Notes: generated from the sequence alone by a model not told the origin. A stretch of DNA of 64,000 bases from JAOPZW01 sp963806015 (GCA_963806015.1 CAWDWM010000005.1:62001-126000); one strand, 5' to 3'. Positions 48,742 to 57,968 are shown, numbered from the stretch's first letter. Numbers and translations: made by a program.

Positions 48742-48993
48742 ATGTTCGTCGGCCTCGTCGACACCCGTAAGCCGGAACCGGAGCCCGAGGACGAGCGCGA
48801 GCCGCTGCTGGATCGCATCCCCGAGTTGCGGCCCTGGCGCTGGTACCTCGCCACGATCGTCTGCCTGGTCGCCTCGGGCTACACGCCGGCCTGGGCGACC
48901 ATCCTCCTGGTCACCGGCGGCCTGTGCTGCTTCTTCCAGGCGCTGACCAGCTACTACAAGGGCAACGACGGGATGAGCGGATACCGTCAGTGA
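48742..48993 (+). CDS. Small membrane protein
   Basis: An 83-residue protein with an acidic N-terminal part (KPEPEPEDEREPLLDRIPELRPW) and two closely spaced membrane segments (WYLATIVCLVASGYTPAWATILLVTGGLCCFFQALTSYY). It begins at ATG 48742, 35 bases after the broken esterase-like fragment, and its stop overlaps the argD stop convergently by 7 bases. No family recognised. Confidence 0.6.
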   Translation: MFVGLVDTRKPEPEPEDEREPLLDRIPELRPWRWYLATIVCLVASGYTPAWATILLVTGGLCCFFQALTSYYKGNDGMSGYRQ

Positions 48994-50153
48994 ACGACGG
49001 CGCGTAGGCGGGCGATGGCGTCGTCGGCCTGCGCCTGGTCGATGACGAGCGGCGGCAGCAGGCGGACGGTGGTGGGCCCGGTCGCGTTGAGGACCAGGCG
49101 CTGCTCGCGCAGCGCGCGCAGGACGATGTCCGCGGCGCCGGGCCGGTAGTCCGGATCGAGCTCGAAGGCGAGCATCAGGCCGCGGCCGCGGACCTCGATG
49201 ACGCCCGGCAGCTCGGCCAGCGCGTGGCGCAGGCGCTCGCCCAGCTCGCGCACGCTGGCCAGCAGGTCCTCGTCGTCGATCACGTCGAGCACGGCGAGCC
49301 CGGCGGCGCACGGCACGGGGCCGCCGGCGAAGGTCGAGCCGTGGTCGCCGGGGGCGAAGACGTCGGCCAGGCGCTCGCCGGTGACGAGCGCACCGATAGG
49401 CAGGCCGCCGCCGAGCGCCTTGGCGGTGGTCAGCGCATCGGGCACCACGCCGGAGTGCTCGTAGGCCCACAGCGTCCCCGCCCGGCCCAGTCCGCACTGG
49501 ATCTCGTCGAAGATCAGCGCCGCGCCGTGGGCGTCGCACGCGGCACGCGCCGCGCGCAGGACGTCCTCGCCCAGCTCATAGACGCCGCTCTCACCCTGTA
49601 CGGGCTCGAGCAGGACCGCGGCGGTATGCTCGTCGACCGCCGCGGTGATCGCCTCCGCGGTCGGCTCGACCGGGACGAAGCCCGGCACGAGCGGCGCGAA
49701 GGGCGCCTGCTTGGACTCCTGGGGCGTGGCCGACAGCGAGCCGTAGGTGCGGCCGTGAAAGCCGCGATGCAGCGAGACGATGGTGCCGCCCTGCTTGGCC
49801 TTGCGCGCGACCTTCAGTGCGGCCTCGTTGGCCTCGGTGCCCGAGTTGGCGAAGTGGACCTTGCCGCCCAGCGAGGACTCGGCCAGGCGCCGCGCCAGTT
49901 GCAGCCCCGGCTCCGAGTAGAAGAGGTTGCCGACGTGGATCAGGCGCTCGGCCTGCTCGCGGATCGCCTGCACGACGCGCGGGTGGCAGTGCCCGAGGCT
50001 GTTGACGGCCAGGCCCGTCTGGAAGTCGAGGTACTCGTTGCCCTCGTCGTCCCAGAGCCGCGCCCCCTCCCCGCGGACGAACTCGACGCCCATCCGCGCG
50101 TAGGCGGGGACGAGGTGGTCGCGCTCGAGCTGCTGCAGGTCGGAGAGAGTCAT
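48987..50153 (-). CDS. argD: Acetylornithine aminotransferase
   Basis: A PLP class III aminotransferase converting N-acetylglutamate semialdehyde to N-acetylornithine. The 388-residue product shows LDFQTGLAVNSLGHCHPRVV, FANSGTEANEAALKVARK, HRGFHGRTYGSLSAT, VLLEPVQGESGV, LIFDEIQCGLGRAGTLWAYEHSGVVPD and TTAKALGGGLPIGAL with the PLP Lys. It overlaps argB by ATGA and is the last gene of the arginine operon; the convergent small membrane protein overlaps its stop. Confidence 0.96.
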   Translation of the reverse strand: MTLSDLQQLERDHLVPAYARMGVEFVRGEGARLWDDEGNEYLDFQTGLAVNSLGHCHPRVVQAIREQAERLIHVGNLFYSEPGLQLARRLAESSLGGKVHFANSGTEANEAALKVARKAKQGGTIVSLHRGFHGRTYGSLSATPQESKQAPFAPLVPGFVPVEPTAEAITAAVDEHTAAVLLEPVQGESGVYELGEDVLRAARAACDAHGAALIFDEIQCGLGRAGTLWAYEHSGVVPDALTTAKALGGGLPIGALVTGERLADVFAPGDHGSTFAGGPVPCAAGLAVLDVIDDEDLLASVRELGERLRHALAELPGVIEVRGRGLMLAFELDPDYRPGAADIVLRALREQRLVLNATGPTTVRLLPPLVIDQAQADDAIARLRAVVH

Positions 50154-51007
50154 ACCGCGGGCCTGATCTTGGTGCCGATGCCGGCGTCGGTGAAGAGCTC
50201 GAGCAGCAGCGAGTGCGGGATGCGGCCGTCGACGATGTGGGCGAAGGTCACGCCGCCGTAGATCGCGTTCAGGCACGCCTTGAGCTTGGGGCGCATGCCG
50301 CCGTCGATGCCGTCGAGCGCCGCCTCGACCTCGTCGGCGCCCGCCTCGCTGATCACCGAGTCGGGGTCGGCGGGGTCGCGCAGCCAGCCGTCGACGTCGG
50401 TCAGGAACATGACCTTGTAGGCGCCCATCGCGCGCGCCACCGCGCCGGCCGCCTCGTCGGCGTTGACGTTGTAGGAGGCGCCCTCGCGGTCGGCGCCGAT
50501 GGAGGCCACCACCGGGATGTAGTCCTGGGCGATGTGGTTGAGCACGTCGACGTCGACGCGGTCGATCTGCCCCACGAAGCCGACGTCCTCGCCGTTCGGC
50601 CCGGCCTGGCGGCTGACGCGGAAGAGCAGCCCGTCGTCGCCGCACAGCCCGACCGCGGGCTGGCCGTGGCGGTTCAACCGCAGCACGATGTCCTTGTTGA
50701 CCTTGCCGACGAGCACCATCTTGGCCACCTCCACCGTCTCGGCACTCGACACGCGCAGGCCGCCGATGAACTCGACGGGCATCCCCAGGCGCTCCATGTA
50801 CGCGGTGATCTCGGGGCCGCCGCCATGGACGACGATCGGGTTCAGCCCGACGTACTTCAGCAGGACGACGTCGCGCGCGAACTCCTCGCGCAGCGCCGGG
50901 TCCTCCATCGCGGCGCCGCCGTACTTGATGACGATCGTCTTGCCGTGGAACTCCCGGATGTAGGGAAGCGCCTCCAGCAGGGTGCCGACGTCGCGACGCG
51001 TGGTCAT
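50150..51007 (-). CDS. argB: Acetylglutamate kinase
   Basis: Phosphorylates N-acetylglutamate. The 285-residue protein shows the ATP and substrate motifs TIVIKYGGAAMEDPALREEFARDV, NPIVVHGGGPEI, GGLRVSSAETVEVAKMVLVGKVNKDIV, YNVNADEAAGAVARAM and FLTDVDGWLRD. The N-terminal helix (TLLEALPYIREF) typical of arginine-inhibited hexameric kinases is present, suggesting feedback inhibition by arginine. Starts at ATG 51007, overlapping argJ (ATGA). Confidence 0.96.
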   Translation of the reverse strand: MTTRRDVGTLLEALPYIREFHGKTIVIKYGGAAMEDPALREEFARDVVLLKYVGLNPIVVHGGGPEITAYMERLGMPVEFIGGLRVSSAETVEVAKMVLVGKVNKDIVLRLNRHGQPAVGLCGDDGLLFRVSRQAGPNGEDVGFVGQIDRVDVDVLNHIAQDYIPVVASIGADREGASYNVNADEAAGAVARAMGAYKVMFLTDVDGWLRDPADPDSVISEAGADEVEAALDGIDGGMRPKLKACLNAIYGGVTFAHIVDGRIPHSLLLELFTDAGIGTKIRPAV

Positions 51008-52245
51008 GTCGTGTATTCGGCGTTGATGGTCACGTACTCGTGGCTGAGATCGGAGAAGAAGACCTCGGTCTCGTGGCCGTCGCCGGGCAGCTCGACGACG
51101 TACTCGACCTCGTCGCGCGCCACCGCCTGCGCCAGTGCCTGGGCGTCGAAGGGGATCGCGCCGCCGCCGGCGCACACCTGCACGCCCTCGATCCCGACGT
51201 CGACCGCCAGCGGCGCGGCGCCGGGCAGCGCCATCCCCACGGCCTGCACGATCCGCCCCCAGTTGGGGTCGCCGCCGTGCAGCGCCGCCTTTACCAGCGG
51301 CGAGTTGGCCACGGCGCGCGCGGCCTCCTCGACGCTGTCGCCATGGCCGCCGCGCACGACGACGCGGCCGATCCGCCTGGCGCCCTCGCCGTCGCGCACC
51401 ATGCCCAGGGCGAGCTGGCGCAGCAGCGCGTCGAGCGCCTGGCCGAAGCGCAGCTCGTCCTCGGACTCGGGCGCGACGTGCACGCCGCTGGCCCCGGAGC
51501 ACATGAGGATCGCCGTGTCGTTGGTCGAGAGCTGGCCGTCGACCGAGATGCGATCGAACGAGCGCTTCACGCACACCCCGAGCAGCAGGTCGGCGGTCTC
51601 GGCCTGCAGGGCGGCATCGGTCTGCACGAAGCACAGCATGGTCGCGAACGCCGGGGAGATCATGCCCGCGCCCTTGGCCTGCGCGCACAGGCGCACGGTC
51701 CCGCCCGATAGGTCGACCTCGAGGGACGCGCGCTTCTCGAACGCGTCGGTGGTCATGATCGCCGCGGAGAAGTCGCCGTCGCCGTCGTTGCGCAGCTCGG
51801 AGCTGGCGCGGGCCAGGCCGCCGACGAGCGCGCGCGTGTCGAGCGGCACGCCGATGACGCCGGTCGACGCCACGGCGACCTGATCGGCCTGCACCCCGCC
51901 GGCCATCGCCGCGGCGCCCTGCATCTTGGCCGCATCGTCCATCCCGCGCCCGCCGGTCGCGGCGTTGGCGTTGCCCGAGTTGGCCACCACCACGCGCAGC
52001 GCATCCAGGCGCGCGCGCTCGCGGGTCACCAGCACCGGCGCCGCGAGCACGCCCGAGCGCGTGAAGCGCGCGGCGCTCGTGGTCTCGGGCGCATCGGAGA
52101 CGAGCAGGCCGACATCGGTGCCGCCGCTGGGCTTGATGCCCGCCGCCACGCCCGCGGCGCGAAAGCCGGCGGGCAGCCCGCCCGCGGGGTCCTCGCGCAC
52201 CCACTCGGGCACCTCGACCCAGCGTGAGGAGAAGAAGGCGCTCAC
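51004..52245 (-). CDS. argJ: Glutamate N-acetyltransferase / ornithine acetyltransferase
   Basis: ArgJ recycles the acetyl group from N-acetylornithine to glutamate. The 413-residue precursor is expected to self-cleave before the Thr nucleophile in KGAGMISPAFATMLCF. This has Phe where most have Met, but keeps the Thr. Other motifs: VVANSGNANAATGGRGM, ASTGVIGVPLD, TTDAFEK and HGGDPNWGRIVQAVG. The start is GTG 52245, overlapping the argC stop (GTGA). No argA or argE is needed with a bifunctional ArgJ. Confidence 0.95.
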   Translation of the reverse strand: MSAFFSSRWVEVPEWVREDPAGGLPAGFRAAGVAAGIKPSGGTDVGLLVSDAPETTSAARFTRSGVLAAPVLVTRERARLDALRVVVANSGNANAATGGRGMDDAAKMQGAAAMAGGVQADQVAVASTGVIGVPLDTRALVGGLARASSELRNDGDGDFSAAIMTTDAFEKRASLEVDLSGGTVRLCAQAKGAGMISPAFATMLCFVQTDAALQAETADLLLGVCVKRSFDRISVDGQLSTNDTAILMCSGASGVHVAPESEDELRFGQALDALLRQLALGMVRDGEGARRIGRVVVRGGHGDSVEEAARAVANSPLVKAALHGGDPNWGRIVQAVGMALPGAAPLAVDVGIEGVQVCAGGGAIPFDAQALAQAVARDEVEYVVELPGDGHETEVFFSDLSHEYVTINAEYTT

Positions 52246-53222
52246 AGCAGGCCGACCGTCTCTTCGACGTCGAACATGAGGTTGAGGTTCTGGACCGCCT
52301 GCGACGCGGCGCCCTTCCACAGATTGTCGATCGCGGCGAAGACGAAGACCTTCTGGGTGCGCTCGTCGAAGCGCGCGTGGATGCGGCAGAAGTTCGAGTC
52401 GCGCACGTCGCGCACGCCGGGGGGCCGGTCGGTCAGCTCGACGAACGGCTCGTTGGCGTAGGCGTGGGCGAACAGCGCCTCGACGTCGACGGGCTGACGC
52501 AGCGTGCAGTAGCAGGAGACGAGCTCGCCCTGGTCGAGCGGCACCAGGTGGGGCACGAAGGTCGCGCGGATGGGCGCGCCGAGGAAGGCCAGCTCCTGGT
52601 CGATCTCGGTCACGTGGCGATGGCCGGCCACGCCGTAGGGGGTCACGTTCTCGTCGGCCGAGACGAAGTGCGTGGTCGCCGTCGGCGTGCGCCCGGCGCC
52701 CGACACGCCGGTCTTGGCGTCGATGACGACGTCGTCGAGCCACGGCGCCAGCGGCGCCAGCGCCAGCAGGGCCGCGGTCGGGAAGCAGCCGGGATTGGCC
52801 ACGATGTCGGCGCCCTCGATCTGGGCGCGCCGCAGCTCGGGCAGCCCGTAGACGGCCTCGCCGAGGAGCTCGGGGTGCGCGTGCGGGACGTACCACTGCT
52901 CGTAGATGTCGACGAGGCGCAGGCGGAAGTCGGCCGACAGGTCGACCACGCGCACCCCGCGCTCGTGCAATGCGGCCACCACCGGGGCGGCGGCCCCGTG
53001 CGGGTAGGCGACGATCGCGGCGTCGGCCTGGCCGTGGCGCTCGGCGTTGAACTCCTCCAGGGTGAGGGGCACGCGGTGGTGCGGGTAGAGGTCGCTCAGC
53101 CGCGTGCCGATGTCCGAGCGGCTGGTGATCCCCACCAGGTCGAAGCGCGGATGGCGGGCGAGCAGGGCGGCGGCCAGCGCGCCCGTGTAGCCCGAGGCGC
53201 CGGCGACGATCGCGCTAGGCAC
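52242..53222 (-). CDS. argC: N-acetyl-gamma-glutamyl-phosphate reductase
   Basis: NADPH-dependent reduction of acetylglutamyl phosphate. The 326-residue protein has IVAGASGYTGALAAALLARHP at the N-terminus, VVDLSADFRL, the catalytic Cys motif NPGCFPTAALLAL, and the SGAGRTPTATTHFV and FVPHLVPLDQGE segments. It starts at GTG 53222, which lies inside the end of pheT (8-base overlap). First of the arginine genes in the operon. Confidence 0.96.
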   Translation of the reverse strand: MPSAIVAGASGYTGALAAALLARHPRFDLVGITSRSDIGTRLSDLYPHHRVPLTLEEFNAERHGQADAAIVAYPHGAAAPVVAALHERGVRVVDLSADFRLRLVDIYEQWYVPHAHPELLGEAVYGLPELRRAQIEGADIVANPGCFPTAALLALAPLAPWLDDVVIDAKTGVSGAGRTPTATTHFVSADENVTPYGVAGHRHVTEIDQELAFLGAPIRATFVPHLVPLDQGELVSCYCTLRQPVDVEALFAHAYANEPFVELTDRPPGVRDVRDSNFCRIHARFDERTQKVFVFAAIDNLWKGAASQAVQNLNLMFDVEETVGLL

Positions 53223-55623
53223 GCAGCTCGCCCCCCAGGTGCTCGCGCAGCGCGGACACGATGCGCTCGCGCGCCGGCGCGACGTCCTCGTCGGTCAGCG
53301 TGCGGTCGGGCGCGCGGAAGGCGAGCGCGAGCGCCAGCGACTTGCGTCCCTCCCCCACCTGCTCGCCGTGGTAGAGGTCGAACACGCGCACGTCGGCCAG
53401 CAGCTCGCCGGCCGCCCGGCGCACGATGCTCAGCACGAGCGCGACCGGGACGTCCTCGTCCAGCGCCAGCGAGAGGTCCATGCGCAGCTCGGGGAAGCTC
53501 GTGAGGTCGACGTAGCGCGGCACCGGATCGCCGTGCGCGAGCACGCGGTCGAGGTCGACCTCGAACAGCGCGGCGCCGTGGTCGAGGTCCCACGCGCGCG
53601 CGACGAGCGGGTGCAGCTCGCCGATCCAGCCGACGTCCTCGCCGCCGGCGAGCACGCGCGCGCTGCGCCCGGGATGCAGGAACGGCTCCGTCGCGGGCTG
53701 GACCTCCCAGGGCACGCGCACGGCGTCGAGCGCGGCGCCCAGCAGGCCCTTGGCCGAGAAGAAGCCGGCGCGCGCGGGCTCGGCGGTCCCCCACGTCTGC
53801 GGGTGCAGGCGCCCGGCGAGCACGGCGCCCAGCGCGCGGTGCTCGTGCGGGAGCTTTACGTCCTGGTCGCGGTAGACCGCGCCGGCCTCGAAGAGCGCGA
53901 GGTCGGGGCGCCCGCGCGCGGCGTTGTGGCGCGCGGCGTCCAGCAGCGAGCCCGCCAGCGTCGTGCGCAGCACGCTGTGGTCCTCGCTCATCGGGTTCTG
54001 CAGCGCGACGAAGCGCCGGCGGGGATCGTCGGGCGCGAGGCGCAGGCGGTCGGCCAGCCTGGGCTCGGTGAAGCTCCAGCCCACGATCTCGTACATGCCG
54101 CGCCCGACGAGGGCGTCGATCGCGCGCCGGCGCAGGCGCTGCTCGGTGCTCAGGCGCCCGGAGCTGCCGCGGCGCTTGGGCAGCGTGGCGGGCAGCTTCT
54201 CCAGGCCGTCCATGCGCGCGACCTCCTCGATGAGGTCGGCCTCGCGCGTGACGTCGTTGCGCCGGAAGGCGGGCACCAGCACCTCGAGGCCGCCGGGCGC
54301 CTCCTCGACGGCGAACTCCAGCGCGCGCAGGATCTCCGCCTGGCGCGGGCGCGGGATCGGCAGGCCGAGGATCTCCTCCACGCGGTGCTCGCGCAGGCGG
54401 ATGACGGCGGGCGCCGGACCGTCGCCGCCGACGTCGATCGTCCCGGGCACCAGCCGGGCGCCGGTCAGCTCGAGCATGAGCCGGGTGGCCACGATCTCGG
54501 CCTGCAGCGCCTGCTCGGGCGCGAGGCCCTTCTCGAAGCGCCCGCTGGCCTCGCTGCGCAGGCCCAGCACCTGGGAGGTGCGGTGGATGTTGGGGCCGTC
54601 CCAGTTGGCGGCCTCCATCAGCACGCGCGTCGTGCCCTCGTGGACCTCGGAGCGCTCGCCGCCCATCACGCCGGCGATCGAGGTCGGCCCGTCGGCGTCG
54701 TCGATGACCAGCATCTGCCCGTCGAGGGTCCGCACCTGGCCGTCCAGGGTGGTGACCTGCTCGCCGTCCTTGGCGCGGCGCACCACGAGCCGCCCGCCGG
54801 CCACGCGGTCGAGGTCGAAGGCGTGGATCGGGCTGCCGACGAGCAGCATCACGTAGTTGGTGATGTCGACGACGTTGTTGATGGGGCGCTGGCCGGCGGC
54901 CATGAGGCGCGCCTTCAGCCACGGCGGCGAAGGGCCGATCGTCACGTCCTCGAAGGCGCGGGCGGTGAAGCGCGGGCACAGATCGGGCGCCTCGACCACG
55001 ACCTCGACGCCCGCGATCTCGCCTTCGGTGCCCGGATCGTCGGCCCACGGCGGGGGCGCCAGCGGGGCGCCGGTGGCCGCGTGGACCTCGCGCGCGACCC
55101 CGTACACGGCCAGGCAGTCGGGGCGGTTGGGCGTGACCTCGAGCTCGAGCACCTCGGTGGCGATGGGGAGCACGCCGCTCAGCAGCGTGCCGGGCTCGAG
55201 CTCTGCGTCGAGGACCATGATCCCCGCGTGCTCGGTGCCGATCGCCAGCTCGTCCTCGGCCAGGATCATCCCGTTGGACTCCACCCCGCGCAGCTTGGCC
55301 ACCCCGAGCTTGGTGCCGTCGGGCATCACCGCGCCCGGCCGCGCGACGGCCACGATCTGCCCCGCGGCGACATTGGGCGCGCCGCACACGATCTGCTGCG
55401 GGCCGCCGTCGCCCACGTCGACCAGGCACACGCTGAGGCGGTCGGCGTCGGGGTGACGGCCGGCCTCGAGCACCTTGCCGATGACGAAGCGATCGAGGGC
55501 GTCGACGCCGTGGTGGTGGACCGCCTCGACCTTCGTGCCGGTCATGGTCAGGCGCTCCTCGAGCTCCGCGACCGGCAGGCCGGCGTCGGCGTACTCGCTC
55601 AGCCATTCGACCGGGACCCTCAT
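53215..55623 (-). CDS. pheT: Phenylalanyl-tRNA synthetase beta subunit
   Basis: The 802-residue beta subunit. The N-terminal EMAP/OB tRNA-binding domain (VIGKVLEAGRHPDADRLSVCLVDVG, VCGAPNVAAGQIVAVARPGAVMPDGTKLG), the B3/B4 editing domain (ITNYVMLLVGSPIHAFDLD), the B5 domain, a catalytic-like core (YEIVGWSFTEP, LQNPMSEDHSVLRTTLAGSLL) and the C-terminal anticodon-binding domain (FPELRMDLSLALDEDVP) are in order. ATG 55623 overlaps the pheS stop. It reads directly into argC. Confidence 0.97.
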   Translation of the reverse strand: MRVPVEWLSEYADAGLPVAELEERLTMTGTKVEAVHHHGVDALDRFVIGKVLEAGRHPDADRLSVCLVDVGDGGPQQIVCGAPNVAAGQIVAVARPGAVMPDGTKLGVAKLRGVESNGMILAEDELAIGTEHAGIMVLDAELEPGTLLSGVLPIATEVLELEVTPNRPDCLAVYGVAREVHAATGAPLAPPPWADDPGTEGEIAGVEVVVEAPDLCPRFTARAFEDVTIGPSPPWLKARLMAAGQRPINNVVDITNYVMLLVGSPIHAFDLDRVAGGRLVVRRAKDGEQVTTLDGQVRTLDGQMLVIDDADGPTSIAGVMGGERSEVHEGTTRVLMEAANWDGPNIHRTSQVLGLRSEASGRFEKGLAPEQALQAEIVATRLMLELTGARLVPGTIDVGGDGPAPAVIRLREHRVEEILGLPIPRPRQAEILRALEFAVEEAPGGLEVLVPAFRRNDVTREADLIEEVARMDGLEKLPATLPKRRGSSGRLSTEQRLRRRAIDALVGRGMYEIVGWSFTEPRLADRLRLAPDDPRRRFVALQNPMSEDHSVLRTTLAGSLLDAARHNAARGRPDLALFEAGAVYRDQDVKLPHEHRALGAVLAGRLHPQTWGTAEPARAGFFSAKGLLGAALDAVRVPWEVQPATEPFLHPGRSARVLAGGEDVGWIGELHPLVARAWDLDHGAALFEVDLDRVLAHGDPVPRYVDLTSFPELRMDLSLALDEDVPVALVLSIVRRAAGELLADVRVFDLYHGEQVGEGRKSLALALAFRAPDRTLTDEDVAPARERIVSALREHLGGELRA

Positions 55624-56675
55624 CCGAACTGCTCCAGCAGGCGCAGGTCGTTCTCGAAGAAGATGCGCAGGTCGGTGACGCCGTGCTTGAGCATCGCGAC
55701 GCGCTCGATGCCCAGCCCCCAGGCGAAGCCCTGGACCTTCTCGGGGTCGTAGCGGTCGTCGTCGACGTAGTCGAAGACGTTGGGGTCGACCTCGCCGGCG
55801 CCGAGGATCTCGAGCCAGCCCTCACCGCGGCAGATGTTGCAGCGCGAGCCGTCGGGCAGGTAGCCCTTGCCGCCACACTGAAAGCACGAGACGTCGACCT
55901 CGACCGAGGGCTCGGTGAAGGGGAAGAAGTGCGGGCGCAGACGCACCTCGCGGTCCTCGCCGAACACCGCGCGCGCGAAGGCCAGCAGCGTGCCCTTGAG
56001 GTCGGCGAGCGTGATGTCCTCGTCGACGGCCAGGCCTTCGACCTGGTGGAACATCGGCGAGTGCGTGGCGTCGATCTGGTCGCGGCGGTAGGTGCGCCCG
56101 GGAATGACGACGTACAGCGGCGGCGGGTGGGCCTCCATCGCGCGGATCTGCATCGGCGACGTGTGCGTGCGCAGGACCACGTCGTCGGCCACGTAGAAGG
56201 TGTCGGTGCGATCGCGCGCCGGGTGCGTGGCGCTGTGGTTGAGCGCGTCGAAGTTGTAGTGGACGGTCTCGACCTCGGGGCCCTCGACCACGGTGAAGCC
56301 CAGGCCGACGAAGACGTCCTCGAGCTCGCGCCACGTCGCGGTGAGCAGGTGCAGGCGGCCGACCGGTTGGGGCGGCTCGCCGGGCAGCGTGACGTCGACG
56401 CGGTCGGCCGCCAGCCGCACGTCGAGCTCTGAGGCCTCGAGCTCCTGCGTGCGCGCCTCGATGAGGCCCTCGAGCGCCTGGCGCGCCTGGTTGGCCGCCT
56501 TGCCCACCGTGCCGCGCTGCTCGGGCGGCAGCTCGGCGACGCCGCGCAGGAGGTTCGGCAGCTCGGCCTTGCGCCCGAGGTAGCGCACGCGCAGCTCCTC
56601 GAGGGCGGCCGTCGAGTCGGCCGTCGCGATCGCCCCCTCGGCCTGCGTTCGCAGCTCGTCGATGCGCTCGATCAT
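55620..56675 (-). CDS. pheS: Phenylalanyl-tRNA synthetase alpha subunit
   Basis: The catalytic alpha subunit, 351 residues. The N-terminal coiled coil (LRTQAEGAIATADSTAALEELRVRYLGRKAELPNLL) is followed by class II motif 1 to 3 regions: VEGPEVETVHYNFDALN, HPARDRTDTFYV, RTHTSPMQIRAM, GRTYRRDQIDATHSPMFHQVEGLAVDE, FFPFTEPSVEVDVSCF, and GAGEVDPNVF. It overlaps both neighbours (trmH-like upstream, pheT downstream) by ATGA. Confidence 0.97.
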   Translation of the reverse strand: MIERIDELRTQAEGAIATADSTAALEELRVRYLGRKAELPNLLRGVAELPPEQRGTVGKAANQARQALEGLIEARTQELEASELDVRLAADRVDVTLPGEPPQPVGRLHLLTATWRELEDVFVGLGFTVVEGPEVETVHYNFDALNHSATHPARDRTDTFYVADDVVLRTHTSPMQIRAMEAHPPPLYVVIPGRTYRRDQIDATHSPMFHQVEGLAVDEDITLADLKGTLLAFARAVFGEDREVRLRPHFFPFTEPSVEVDVSCFQCGGKGYLPDGSRCNICRGEGWLEILGAGEVDPNVFDYVDDDRYDPEKVQGFAWGLGIERVAMLKHGVTDLRIFFENDLRLLEQFG

Positions 56676-57334
56676 CGCGCCGGGACCCTAGTTGACTCGT
56701 ACAGCGCGATCGTGGCCGCCATCGCCGCGTTGAGCGAGTCGCCCGCGATCGGGATGTGGGCCACCGCCTCGCAGGCCTCCACGACCTCCGCCGGCAGGCC
56801 GGCGCGCTCGGCGCCGATGACGAGCGTCCCCTCCAGCGGCCCCTGCACCGGCTCGCCCGCGGCGGCCACCAGCGCGACCCGGGGCGACGGGAGCTGAGCG
56901 ATGCTCGCCACGCGCGCGACCGGCATCTGGAAGATCGCCCCCATCGAGGCGCGCACCGCCTTGGGGCCGAACGGGTCCGCGGTGTCGGGGCCCAGCGCGA
57001 CCGAGGAGGCGCCGAAGGCCAGCGCGCTGCGCAGCACCGCGCCGACGTTGCCGGGGTCGCGGACGCCCCACAGCGCCACGCACAGCGGGCCGCTGACGGC
57101 GCGCCAGCGCTGTTCGAAGACGCCGAGCGCGCGGGTGCCCGAGCCCAGGCCCGAGACGCCGTCGAGGAGCTCGGCCTCCACGTCGACGCCGGCGCGCAGC
57201 TCGTAGACCGCCGGCCAGCCGGCCTGCGCGGCCGCGGCCAGCAGGTCCTCGCCCTCGGCCACGAAGCGCCGCTCGCGGCGGCGCTGGAGCCGGCGGACCT
57301 CTTTGAGCTTCTCGTTGTGGGGGCTGGTGATCAC
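56672..57334 (-). CDS. TrmH/SpoU-family RNA methyltransferase
   Basis: A 220-residue SPOUT methyltransferase that 2'-O-methylates rRNA or tRNA with SAM. The N-terminal substrate domain starts ITSPHNEKLKEVRRLQRRRERRFVAEGEDLL. The knotted domain has motif 1 ALWGVRDPGNVGAVLRSALAFGASSVALG, motif 2 GTLVIGAERAGLP and motif 3 AVAHIPIAGDSLNAAMAATIALYE. Start is GTG 57334. The standard position next to pheST and downstream of rplT suggests a 23S rRNA target, as inference. It overlaps pheS by ATGA. Confidence 0.92.
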   Translation of the reverse strand: MITSPHNEKLKEVRRLQRRRERRFVAEGEDLLAAAAQAGWPAVYELRAGVDVEAELLDGVSGLGSGTRALGVFEQRWRAVSGPLCVALWGVRDPGNVGAVLRSALAFGASSVALGPDTADPFGPKAVRASMGAIFQMPVARVASIAQLPSPRVALVAAAGEPVQGPLEGTLVIGAERAGLPAEVVEACEAVAHIPIAGDSLNAAMAATIALYESTRVPAR

Positions 57335-57354
57335 TTTGGGGCGTTAAACACGAA

Positions 57355-57384
57355 GGGCGCCGATCCGATGAGGATGCGGCGCCC
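57355..57384 (-). terminator. Hairpin between rplT and the trmH-like gene
   Basis: gggcgccg (57355-57362) pairs perfectly with cggcgccc (57377-57384), with an inner 4-bp stem (atcc with ggat), and on the minus strand is followed by TTCGTGTTTAA. It lies between the rplT stop (57412) and the next start (57334), so it probably ends most rpmI-rplT transcripts while allowing some read-through into the pheST-arg genes. Confidence 0.6.
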
Positions 57385-57411
57385 GGGAGGCTGGTGCGTT
57401 CGGCTGCGGTA

Positions 57412-57771
57412 CTAGGCGGCCAACGCCTCGCGGGCGGCATCGGCAAATCGCCGGAAGGTCTCGGGGTCGCGCACGGCGATGTCGGCCAGCACCTTGCGGT
57501 CGAGCTCGATCTCGGCCAGCTTCAGGCCGTGGATGAAGGTGCCGTAGCTCATGTCGTTCTGGCGCGCGGCGGCGTTGATGCGCGTGATCCACAGGCGGCG
57601 GAAGTCGCGCTTGCGGTTGCGCCGGTCCCTGTAGGCGTAGGAGTCGGCCTTCATGACCGCTTCCTTGGCGCGCTTGTAGTTCGAGTTCGCCTCGCCGCGG
57701 AAGCCCTTGGCCCGCTCGAGCGTCGCCCGGCGCTTCTTGCGCGCGTGGACGGAGCGCTTGACGCGCGTCAC
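57412..57771 (-). CDS. rplT: 50S ribosomal protein L20
   Basis: A 119-residue basic protein: TRVKRSVHARKKRRATLERAKGFRGEANSNYKRAKEAVMKADSYAYRDRRNRKRDFRRLWITRINAAARQNDMSYGTFIHGLK, the standard L20 sequence, needed for early 50S assembly. It starts at GTG 57771, overlapping the rpmI stop (GTGA). In many bacteria L20 represses its own operon by binding the leader. Confidence 0.97.
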   Translation of the reverse strand: MTRVKRSVHARKKRRATLERAKGFRGEANSNYKRAKEAVMKADSYAYRDRRNRKRDFRRLWITRINAAARQNDMSYGTFIHGLKLAEIELDRKVLADIAVRDPETFRRFADAAREALAA

Positions 57772-57968
57772 TTGCCCACCCCCAGCATCTTCTTGATGCG
57801 CGGGGCGTCATGCGGGGAGATCTCGACCGGCTTGCGGAAGTTGCGCTTGCGCTTGGGCGACTTCTTCTCGAGGATGTGGCTCGAGTAGGCGTGACGGCCG
57901 CGGACCTTGCCCTTGGCGGTCAGCTTGAAGCGCTTCTTGGCGCCCGAATGGGTCTTCATCTTCGGCAT
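57768..57968 (-). CDS. rpmI: 50S ribosomal protein L35
   Basis: A 66-residue very basic protein: MPKMKTHSGAKKRFKLTAKG, KVRGRHAYSSHILEKKSPKR, an exact L35 pattern. It overlaps rplT. Unusually, infC, which normally precedes rpmI, is not upstream; instead a divergent membrane-protein gene begins 146 bases away, with a long inverted repeat between. Confidence 0.97.
   Translation of the reverse strand: MPKMKTHSGAKKRFKLTAKGKVRGRHAYSSHILEKKSPKRKRNFRKPVEISPHDAPRIKKMLGVGK

Noticed and set aside
53239..55752. 837-codon plus-strand frame opposite pheT
   Set aside because: Antisense shadow of pheT; pheT itself has every expected domain.
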